Assembly (NCBI GenBank): GCA_905221605.1
Contig: CAJNDS010001616.1
Coordinates: 1-12,922, forward strand
Length of the DNA: 12,922 bases
Source of the DNA: Symbiodinium natans
Lineage: Eukaryota > Sar > Dinophyceae > Suessiales > Symbiodiniaceae
Direction: 5' to 3'
Under the pieces are notes generated by a model that saw only the letters and a list, made by a program, of their open reading frames with translations, was not told where the DNA came from and searched no databases. The position numbers and the translations under genes are program-made. Positions 5,739-12,922 of this stretch are shown one piece after another (position 1 is the first letter of the stretch; each line of letters starts with the position of its first letter).

Positions 5739-7813
5739 TCATCTGCCCCGTTTCAAGGACTTTTGGAATCTTCTCGCCTCCTCCTCAGACATGACCTTGC
5801 CTTCCATCGTGCTGGGGGTAAAAACCTGGGCAAATTGATGCTGGTCACTCATGTCGATGTCATGTCGCTGATGCATGATTGGATTCACTCTAAGCTCTGA
5901 GCCTTCTCTGAGGCCTAACAGAATGGGGGAGGCTCTTCGGCTGTTGCTTGGAGTGTAGGTGAACGGAACGTCTGCAATGGCTAGCGTTGATCCTAGACAT
6001 CCAGGGCAGGGGTCCACGACTAGGAATGCGTGGCCTGCTTTTTGGCTTGCAACTTCTCAGCCTGTCGAAAGCACAGCCCACGCTGGGTGTAGCGCTTAGG
6101 GTTTTGGAGTTTGGAGCAGCAGCGGTCTTCTTCCTTTCAAGAAAACATCATGCATCATGACGTTCACGGCCTCTCGCTTCTCCCGATCCTTCCGCTTTTC
6201 CAGTATACGGGCCGTCTCCTTCCAGGATGCAGGAGGAGGCTTCTTGGAGAAGATATCCACTGATGTTGTCTGATGTTGAGGTGAAGCAAAGGGAAGAGCG
6301 GGTGCCTCAAGCTGCTATTGGGGCCTAAAACTTCCTTGAGCTGCCTTTAGTTACTTTAGTTGTGCCCCCGCAGGTGTCGTCACTAGTTACACTCTCCAGT
6401 GTTCGGCGCCGAGCCTCCTTTTTGATGACATGCCTAGCTTGAGGCTGACCTGCACATGAAAGCCAGCAACGTCAGTTTTGAAGGCGATTGACAAACGGAG
6501 TCACGCTGAGGAGCCTTGGGAGTTTCGCACAATCACGAAACTAACCTGGCAACAGGGAACTGCCAAGCCAGAAGCTGCGCGCGCAGGCTCGGAAGGTGTT
6601 TTAAAAAAATGTGAACAGACAAGATGGAGCCTCGTCTCCCTTGGCCAAGCCAAACATCTGACGCCTGCGAGGGAATGGCAGAAAGGAGCATGAGCTGCCA
6701 AGAGAACCAAGTACAAATCAAGCGCTTGGCCTGTGAATGAAAACATCCATTCCGTATCTCCACTTCGCATCTTCACACTCTATGAAGCCGAAGCCCTGGG
6801 AACCAAGAGGGGAACGAAGAAAAAGGCGCGAAGGATGCTCTTGAACCCCCCAAGCGGGCCAAGCACAAGCGAACTGTCTCGAGGCCCTGACTTGACTCTC
6901 GTTGTAGTCACGAATCACGCCTCTTGGTCTCATCCAGTGCAGTCAGTGCAGTCTCGACCCCCATAGTTTCCGACTCTGCACAAGCACATGTTCCGCCGGG
7001 GGACCGTAGTATCTCTCCTCCACATGAGGGTTCTCGGGGGCAGAATCCTCCTTCCAGTCAGGAGCCTGAGGCAAACCGAAGATTTTGAACACAGCTCTCT
7101 TGGCCGTTGAGTTCTTTGGCCTTCGTTGCAAAGGCTGCCATTGCCATTTGGGCCATCTGCTGCATCTGGGCCTTTTCTCTGAAGACACTGAAGCACAAGT
7201 ATCTTCAATCACTGGCATGTGCTGAGTGCAATCAAGAATCCAGTTGTATTGGGTTCATGCCGCCGCAGGCACCTCAACAAATGCGACTTGGCACGTGGGC
7301 TCCCTAAAGCTAGATACCGCTACTAGTAGAGGACGCCTGACCATGGCGGGATCCAAAAGCTGTGGGCCCTTTTGGGGTCGATGCTCTATAACGACTTGTT
7401 TCCCCAAGTCGAAGTGAAAAGAACGTAAAGGCTGCGGCCCCACCCCAGTCCAGAACATGCGCAGCCTTCGTGGCAAGATGCGGCAGCAAGGGTTCAAAGG
7501 ACTGAAGGTCTGCACAAGAGCCTGCCATGGGATCCAATCCACCAGCACCTGCCAAAGCACGAAGGACAGCACAAACTTCTAGCAGCGGCAGCTTTGATTG
7601 TGCGGGCTTTGCAGCGGTAAGGTCTGCTGCCTGAGCAGCTGCTACTCGCACCGCCATAGCCACTTCCGCACCTGCCCAGTTGGAGTGATACTCATACGCT
7701 CGTGCCAAAGACGAGTGCAACTTTGTCCGGATCTGAGATGTCGGCGAGCCACCGCAGCCCTCACCAAAAGCACCTGACACAGCGAATGCCAGCCCCGCTG
7801 GGCTGCCAGACAT
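5739..7813 (-). CDS. Cold-shock-domain (CSD) RNA-binding protein, 11 exons
   Basis: Proposed exons (minus): 7813-7444, 7303-7273, 7178-7121, 7065-7005, 6920-6892, 6795-6731, 6664-6631, 6545-6515, 6449-6355, 6305-6134, 5971-5739. All phases agree and the total is 1179 bases: 392 residues from ATG (7813) to TGA (5741-5739). Residues about 171-234 form one CSD. RYYGVIRDYNESQ leads into RNP1-like QGFGFIEC, then YGMDVFIHR (RNP2-like), GLAKGDEVSFVIV and RNSQGQPQARHV. CSDs bind single-stranded RNA or DNA, and such proteins are abundant in dinoflagellates. The N-terminal 123 residues are Ala-rich and helical with no recognised domain. Residues 134-153 are Met/Gln/Ala-rich (AQMQQMAQMAMAAFATK), and 285-304 are a charged helix (SWKETARILEKRKDREKREA). 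Donors are five GT, four GC and one GA; eight of ten acceptors are AG|G. Least certain are the exact 7178 acceptor (7187 also works) and the GA intron 6133-5972. Additional 5' exons cannot be excluded. Confidence 0.85.
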
Positions 7814-8435
7814 GGCAACGAAGCTCCCTCGAGCAAGTCATGGTCAGGTACATCGGTCCAGGCCTGGCCACCCTCCTTGACAGGGAAACATTTCTGCGTT
7901 GTCCTGCCACAAACCCCACAGGGATGCCAAGGCTTGTCGGCAACATCATGCCATCATCCAGGTGTGCGGAAGATCGGGCAGATCCACGGGATTGCGACCG
8001 GAATGTGACCAAGCTCAAAAGGAGCGACAGTAGTCTACACTGGCCTGCGACCTTTGGCGTTTTGAAGACGGCTCTTGCTCCTCGCCGTGGCAAGAAGCAC
8101 CACTGCTTTCTTTGGGCCTCCTAGATTGGGGAGTGCACACACGTGCACACCCTTTTACTGTGCTGGCAACGATTCGTCCTCAGCCGCATCTGCTGCCATG
8201 GCCTTGCGAAGGCTGGCAAAGTTCAAAAATCTGACAATTCTGCGTGTAAGCTTCAACGTCATCCTTTTAGCTCTCATGTTGGGCACAGTACCATGCGGCG
8301 AAAAGCAATCCACATCGATGGAGGGAGCATTCTTCGTAGAAGCCGTTCTTACGCACGACTGTTGCGGAAGCTTGTGTGCACGAGGTGAGGCCTGGCCTGG
8401 AACGCTAACGGCAAGTTGGCAGCCTGCCAGGGGCT
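7814..8435. other. Unassigned interval upstream of the CSD gene
   Basis: Both strands carry medium-length open frames (for example plus 7702-8124, minus 7761-8093 and 8155-8523), but none has a motif. The end of the 8155-8523 minus frame (NFASLRKAMAADAAEDESLP) is the most protein-like piece and could be the last exon of an upstream minus-strand gene. That is a guess. Confidence 0.35.
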
Positions 8436-8819
8436 GTGGTCCAGAACGGCCGTCCACCAACCCTACGTCCCAAGCCTGTGCACCGCGTAAGCCGGAAGGC
8501 TGGCCTGGCCATCCTTGCATCACGCCTGAGCTCTCGGTTCACTCCAAAGTCCTCTCAAGATGTCCCAAGAGAATTCGAAAAGGAAACGCCTGAGCTTGTG
8601 GCTGAAAAGGGATTCAAGGGGTCTTTGCACGCGGCATCCGAGGACAAACGGGATGCTAGCCCGAGGCTCGTGTCACCCCAACCAATGCAGCTTACACAAA
8701 AGTTTACAGCTCACAGGCGAGCAGTCCCCCTACCAGTAGCCGGCATTAAGTCAACAAAAGACAGCCAACTCTTAAGTGGCACGCGTTTTTGTACTGGGCA
8801 TGCTAGAACTTCCGGGTGA
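8436..8819 (+). CDS. Possible plus-strand coding segment, unrecognised
   Basis: A 127-codon frame without an ATG start (GTG first). The middle is hydrophilic and protein-like (FTPKSSQDVPREFEKETPEL, then GFKGSLHAASEDKRDASPR). A GC donor-like CACAG|GCGAGC lies near 8716. If real it is an internal exon of a plus-strand gene, opposite to its neighbours. No family was recognised. Confidence 0.22.
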   Translation: MVQNGRPPTLRPKPVHRVSRKAGLAILASRLSSRFTPKSSQDVPREFEKETPELVAEKGFKGSLHAASEDKRDASPRLVSPQPMQLTQKFTAHRRAVPLPVAGIKSTKDSQLLSGTRFCTGHARTSG

Positions 8820-8825
8820 GCTCAG

Positions 8826-8900
8826 CGGGTTGGAAGATCTTACAGCAGCGGATCGAGCCGCGGTGCTGCAGGCAAACCAGCACATGGATCAATCGTTCAG
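8826..8900 (+). CDS. Possible plus-strand exon, helical segment
   Basis: Flanked by GAGCTCAG|C and TTCAG|GTGCGG, this 75-base stretch reads GLEDLTAADRAAVLQANQHM in the open frame. The pattern loosely resembles the 'G-hydrophobic-x-x-L-x-x-x-D' helix that ends PARP-type zinc fingers. I could not find the zinc-binding Cys/His residues upstream, so that identity is not claimed. The frame continues open to 9042 if the donor is not used. Confidence 0.2.
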
Positions 8901-9066
8901 GTGCGGGAGGCACTCTGCCATTGTCTCACTTGAAACCCTACTGGTAATGCTGAAAACCCGAACCTTGAACTTTCAACATGGATGGTTAGGAGGGAGGTTT
9001 TGCGAGGGCGGCGGGTCTCAGGAGTCTGACATGCCCGTATGATGACTCTTAAGAGATGCTGAAGAG

Positions 9067-9264
9067 ATGCGCGAAGAAGCGACTTTCCCCAAACGAGGAC
9101 TGAATCCAAGCAGAGCAAGAATGTATTTCACTATCTCGAACGATCAAGATGCAAGTCGAGCTGATGCCAAGCTGTCGAGCAAGCTTCCACCCCCTTGCGC
9201 ACAGAGGTTACAAAACTGTCCAGATGCGGCAAACACGGCAGCATCACAAAGGAGTGAGTTGTAA
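9067..9264 (+). CDS. Small ATG-initiated open frame, unrecognised
   Basis: ATG to TAA, 65 codons, hydrophilic and Ala/Ser-rich (MREEATFPKRGLNPSRARMY at the start). It could be a small gene or the tail of a plus-strand gene with the segments at 8436-8900, or chance. The rest of 9265-9640 shows only overlapping Cys/Arg-rich frames without motifs. Confidence 0.18.
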   Translation: MREEATFPKRGLNPSRARMYFTISNDQDASRADAKLSSKLPPPCAQRLQNCPDAANTAASQRSEL

Positions 9265-9640
9265 CCTTAGACACAACAGGTGTTGCAAGCGTGCACGAAC
9301 CATTGGTAGTGCTGCAACTAGCAGAAGAGGCAAGCAACAGGATTCATCGACAGTCACCTTTGTGTCCAACATATGCTGCATCCAATCCGCACTTCTCCTG
9401 GCCGGAGGCATGCTGCACTGTCGTTGCACGACGGCTTCTAAATTCGAAAGCTCAAGGCTGGACAGGGCTGTTCACCGGGGGGAAGGGAATCGAATTCTCA
9501 GATTGTCGCAAGTATCTATGAAAGAAAGGACACTTCAGAACAGCCCGCGGCTCATTTCTGTGAGCAGCGTCGAGAGCCAAGCCTCGCAAGCCCTGCACGC
9601 GCAAAGCCACGCAGCACCGACCTGCACGGCTGGGGCATAG

Positions 9641-9734
9641 AGCCTACTGTAACCTACTGTAACCTACTGTAACCTACTGTAACCTACTGTAACCTACTGT
9701 AACCTATACTGTAACCTATACTGTAACCTTCTGT
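9641..9734. repeat. 10-bp tandem repeat (AACCTACTGT)n changing to 12-bp units
   Basis: One degenerate unit at 9641, five exact AACCTACTGT units from 9651 to 9700, then two 12-bp units AACCTATACTGT (9701-9724) and a final variant AACCTTCTGT. The 12-bp unit is the 10-bp unit with a TA inserted, so two unit lengths sit side by side. The period of 10 is not a multiple of three, which argues against coding. Confidence 0.97.
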
Positions 9735-10267
9735 ATGCAACTCTCCCACTCCCGGACCCAGACCTGTAGGATCCAGCATCTGGCTTCACGGCCTTACGCG
9801 TCGGAACGGGGAAAGCTTCTTCGATCAGCAGTGGACAGCAAGAATACTTAAGGAGTGCACCTGGCAAAGCATTTGCTTCAAGCACCTGAACAAAGAAACG
9901 CAGCATTCTGCTGTTCGATTTCGAAGGAGTGCCAAACTGAATGCTACTCTCGCAGAGCGCAGCATCATGCAGCAGGAACAGCAAGATGCTTCTGGTGATC
10001 CACCTCCAAGCTCCATCTGCTCGCTTCGCAGGCAGTGTCCATTCGGTTGCGCAGCCCTGGTCATCGGAACCCAAGGCAATGAGCAACGGGTCCAACAGAA
10101 TTTGAATAAAACTCGTTTTACATGTCTTCGTATACCAGTCCGATACTCGAACACACAGGCAACGTTTGCTTTTTTTGGAAAATCAATACCGTGAATAAAC
10201 TTGGCGTTGCTTTTGCTGCTGCCGGAAGCAAGTGAACACTGCGTGAGCTCCTCAAACCGAACTTGGC
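9735..10267. other. Unassigned interval, weak minus-strand frame
   Basis: A minus-strand frame at 9694-10095 has a protein-like middle (MLRFFVQVLEANALPGALLK) but ends inside the 10-bp repeat and has no family match. The long 379-codon minus frame across 9825-10964 has a Trp/Cys/His-rich composition and is not believed. An A-T-rich patch near 10160-10200 may be spacer. Confidence 0.35.
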
Positions 10268-10478
10268 TTAGGCGGATTCCCCTGCGTCCTCCTTGTGCAT
10301 CTCTAGTGCATGCTTCACTACAGGGAGGCTGCCACGACTGTGACACCAGCAATGATGGCAATGGATGGGTGCTCTTGCTGAGCCTTGCTTCTGGTGCGTG
10401 TACACAATTCGCTATACCTATCACGCAGCAGCGCCTTGGCTGGGCGGACATATGCTGCCAGTACCTGGCATGTTGAGG
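10268..10478 (-). CDS. Possible 3' exons of the second PPR-like gene
   Basis: After a CTTCAG acceptor (10480-10479), the frame reads PQHARYWQHMSAQ, which fits the second helix of a PPR repeat. Further down, a frame ending at a TAA (10270-10268) reads LPVVKHALEMHKEDAGESA, a plausible charged C-terminus. The junctions between these pieces and the upstream exon are not resolved. The ten or so residues expected between helices (an 'I-x-x-C' segment) are missing, so the gene may be decayed or have an unseen micro-exon. Confidence 0.3.
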
Positions 10479-10548
10479 CTGAAGGTAGCAAGCATAAGGC
10501 ATAAGGTACAGCAAACATGGTCTGTGGAAGAGATCCCCAGCACGCCTC

Positions 10549-10999
10549 ATTGTAGCAAGCGACATCAGGCTCCAGGGCAGACTCACGGGCGCGCTCCAAC
10601 CAAGCCTCACCGGGTGCTGCCCCATCATGCTCAGCCAACCAAGACCCCAAACAGAATGTGTCGAAAAATATCCACGAGCCGAGATGTGTGTGCCAGAAAC
10701 CATACAATGCCATACAAGCGCGGCGCAAGCGCGGGAAACAAGCGACGTGGCTGTCGCATGGGACAGATGGGAAATCTGCCGTGCTTGTTCGGTCGCCGCG
10801 GCCCACCCATCCGACCCCCGGACCACCTTCTTTCTGAGGAGAGAACCCCAAACCGTACCTGTTTGGGGAAAATTCTGTGACATCCGACTTCTACTGTCCT
10901 CCCTTGCCTCGGATGCTTCCGCGGCGCCCTCTGCTGCTCGATGATACGACCTCGCTTGAAGCACTGTTCAATTCCTCGCCAGCCTGCTTGGAGCAGCTG
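10549..10999 (-). CDS. Second PPR-like gene, partial
   Basis: Candidate exons (minus): 10999-10859, ending CAG|GTACGG; 10775-10722, with a GC donor; and 10629-10549, with a GA donor. All join in phase 0. The clearest piece reads GEAWLERARESALEPDVACY, matching the end of a PPR second helix and the start of the next repeat. Upstream, TSLVSRACA sits about 34 residues before the ACYN position once the intron is removed, close to the expected spacing. The first exon (QLLQAGWRGIEQCFKRGRII) has no domain I recognise. A possible ATG with a short open stretch (MELAPFRLMPG, from 11038) lies upstream but is not linked. RNA binding is the family role. Completeness and functionality are unknown. Confidence 0.5.
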
Positions 11000-11824
11000 C
11001 TACTACCCCGGCATCAAGCGAAACGGCGCCAGCTCCATCTCCGCGCCCTGGTCACGAATCTGGTACACACGTCTCAAACATGACGAAGCACGTTGAGACA
11101 TGTCTAAGTCAGGCTTCCTCCCCTCTGCTTACCAGACATTACCAGACAACATAGGGTCTGATTTGTTTTTCGGGGCTGATCAAAGAGATTTAGTTTGGGA
11201 CTGATCGGCCGATCAAGGTGGGTCATGACCGGTCTTGTTAAAAAAAAAAAGGCAAGTAGATTGCCACCTTCAGCTTCGACAACCAGAACTCCACCGCACT
11301 CTCATTGTTGCTCAAGGCCTGCACTGCACTCAGACAAACTTCATCAAACTTCCGAGCACAGCTACTTGATGCCCAATGATCCCGTCGCCTGGCCATGGCA
11401 CAAGGCCCGATAAATGTCCTCAGTCATGCAACGAAGTCAGGGCAGCTCAGAGGCAATTCCAGAGTCTGAGGAAGCCCTCTGCTTCAGGAAAACATGTAGC
11501 ATTCCCAGCACATGACTTGTGTCTTCTAACGAAGCTACAGACACCCAACCTAATCACCGAAAAACGAGCCGGTAGACAGCGAAGAAGCCACAGCTTGGGC
11601 AACAACGCCGAAATCAGAAGGTCGCAAAAAAGGTTGAGTGCGTGCGCGTGCGCGTTGTGCAGTTGAGGGGCATAAAAGTGTGATGCATGGGCTCAGTGCC
11701 AAGCTCATCTATTGAGGGCTACCTCGCGATTCTGGAAACCTCTCTGTGACTCCTCCTGTCTCAGGGAAGAAATGCCATCATATGCAGCAGCGTAGGTCCT
11801 GCAGGTTCTGTACGCGGGCTCTGC
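11000..11824. other. Unassigned interval before the terminal array
   Basis: I see nothing firmly assignable. There is an A run at about 11240-11250, a short direct repeat (TTACCAGACA twice near 11129-11148) and a GGCTGATC/GGACTGATC pair near 11173 and 11197. A 96-codon plus-strand frame (11376-11666) begins with ATG but has no motif. Confidence 0.4.
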
Positions 11825-12922
11825 GTGTGCGTGCGTGCGTGCATGCGTGCATGGTGGGTGGGTGGGTGGGTGGGTGGGTATGGGTGTGTGGGTGTGGGGT
11901 GCGGGGTGCGGGGTGCGGGGCGGTGCGGGTGCGGGTGCCGGGTGTGGGTGTGGGTGGGGTTGTGGTGCGGGTGCAGTGCGGGTGTGGGTGGTGGGTGTGG
12001 TTGGGGGGGTGGGTGCATGTCGGGTGCGGGTGCGGGTGCGGGTGCGGTGGTGTGGGTGGTGGGTGTGGGTGTGGGTGTGGGTGTGGGTGTGGGTGTGGGT
12101 GTGGGTGTGAATGTGGGTGTGGCTGTAGGTGTGGGTGTGCGTGTGCGTGTGCGTGTGCGTGTGGGTGTGGGTGTGCGTGTGCGTGTGCGTGTGAGGGTGC
12201 GTGTGCGTGCGCGTGTGAGGGTGCGTGTGGGTGTGCGTGTGCGTGTGCGTGTGCGCGTGCGCGCGCGCGCGCGCGCGCGTGCGCGTGAGCGTGCGAGTGC
12301 GCGTGCACCCGCACGCGCACGCGCAGTGCGTGTGGGTGTCCGTGAGTGCGTGAGTGCGTGAGTGCGTGTGTGCGTGTGCGTGTGGGTGCGCGCGTGGGTG
12401 CACGCGTGGGTGCGCGCGCGTGGGTGCGCGCGCGTGGGTGCGCGCGCGGGGGTGCGCGCAGCGTGGGTGCGCGCGCGTGGTGCGCGCGCGTGGGGTGTTA
12501 TCGCGCGCGTGGGTGCGCGCGCGTGGGTGCGCACGTGTGGGTGCGCGCGTGTGGGTGCGCGCGTGTGGGTGCGCGCGTGTGGGTGCGCGCGTGTGGGTGC
12601 GCGCGTGTGGGTGCGCGCGTGTGGGTGCGCGCGTGTGGGTGCGGGCGTATGGGTGCGCGCGTATGGGTGCGCGCGTATATGGGTGCGCGCGTATATGGGT
12701 GCGCGCGTGTAGGTGCGCGCGTGTAGGTGCGCGCGTGTGAGTGCGCGCGTGTGGGTGCGCGCCTGTGGGTGCGCGCGCGTGTGGGTGCGCGCGCGTGTGG
12801 GTGCGCGCGCGTGTGGGTGCGCGCGCGTGTGGGTGCGCGCGCGTCGTGTGGGTGCGCGCGCGTCGTGTGGGTGCGCGCGCGTCGTGTGGGTGAGCGCGCG
12901 TGTGGGTGCGCGCGCGTGTGGG
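11825..12922. repeat. Long GT/GC-rich compound microsatellite array
   Basis: About 1.1 kb of nearly pure G/T/C on the plus strand, running off the window end. Blocks in order: TGGG units (11849-11880); mixed GTGCGGG/GTGGGT; GTGGGT hexamers (about 12058-12130); GTGTGC hexamers (about 12138-12250); a pure GC alternation near 12256-12280; a short C-rich inverted piece near 12306-12326; then GTGGGTGCGCGCGT-type 14-bp units (about 12536-12640). Longer units follow to the end. Stop codons are nearly absent, so large false frames appear on both strands. Confidence 0.97.

Noticed and set aside
6027-6051. Plus-strand GCGTGGCC...TTTTTGGCTTGCAA resembling the spliced leader
   Set aside because: It lies inside the minus-strand CSD gene in the wrong orientation, needs several inserted bases and precedes no supportable gene. 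It is taken as a chance match and as a caution for the TspO relic.
7066-7120. Apparent one-base frameshift between AFATKAKEL and KRAVFKIFGLPQ frames
   Set aside because: A 55-base GC-AG intron joins ATK to APDWKEDS in phase and fits the other introns of the CSD gene, so no frameshift is needed.
7832-7860. Weak spliced-leader-like sequence about 20 bases before the CSD ATG
   Set aside because: About 13 of 21 positions match with gaps, which is not convincing, and the gene is intron-rich so a recent mRNA origin is not indicated.
8776-9042. PARP-type zinc finger suggested by GLEDLTAADRAAVLQ
   Set aside because: None of the expected zinc-binding Cys and His residues could be found in frame or in a plausible upstream exon.
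9825-10964. 379-codon uninterrupted minus-strand frame, the longest in the window
   Set aside because: Its composition is rich in Trp, Cys, His and Ser without domains, and it crosses in another frame the segment that matches PPR repeats. It is a long chance frame in GC-rich DNA.
11705-12740. Large open frames of His-Thr, Val-Arg or Gly-Cys repeats on both strands
   Set aside because: The microsatellite lacks stop codons in almost every frame, so these are repeat translations with no gene-like ends.

Overview
The window looks like nuclear DNA of a dinoflagellate alga, probably a photosynthetic one. The clues are: degenerate TTTAGGG telomere-type repeats; small introns whose donors are GT, GC or GA and whose acceptors are mostly AG|G; a split cold-shock domain; a TspO-type membrane protein with a plastid-like leader; many simple repeats; and every supportable gene lying on the minus strand. 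The species call is inference. No rRNA, tRNA, CRISPR array, transposase or viral gene was recognised.

Layout. Positions 1-1401 are gene-poor and repetitive: GT-rich sequence, a 54-bp tandem repeat, a degenerate TTTAGGG/CCCTAAA block that changes strand twice, and a degenerate ~33-bp repeat. Positions 1702-2992 (minus) hold a pentatricopeptide-repeat (PPR) gene of at least seven small exons. Only 62 bases upstream of its first ATG is the stop of an intronless TspO/MBR-family gene (3055-3972, minus). Positions 4012-5738 hold a possible relict spliced-leader sequence just before the TspO start, unassigned open frames and a GAT/GCT microsatellite. Positions 5739-7813 (minus) hold a cold-shock-domain (CSD) gene that I could resolve into 11 exons joining into one 392-residue frame. 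Positions 7814-10267 hold weak open frames and a 10-bp tandem repeat. Positions 10268-10999 (minus) hold parts of a second PPR-like gene. Positions 11000-11824 hold nothing I can assign. From about 11825 to the end lies a GT/GC-rich array whose repeat unit lengthens along its course.

How the genes relate. PPR and CSD proteins are both RNA-binding families, and PPR proteins usually act in organelles. The TspO homologue is a membrane protein of a family that binds porphyrins and sterols. All lie in one orientation, as in the unidirectional gene blocks of dinoflagellates, where transcripts are separated by spliced-leader trans-splicing. A functional link between them is not shown; they are ordinary tandem neighbours as far as I can see. 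The most informative result is gene structure: ordinary ORF calling breaks two real genes into fragments, and reading them with GT/GC/GA-AG introns restores a complete CSD and three PPR repeats of exactly 35 residues.
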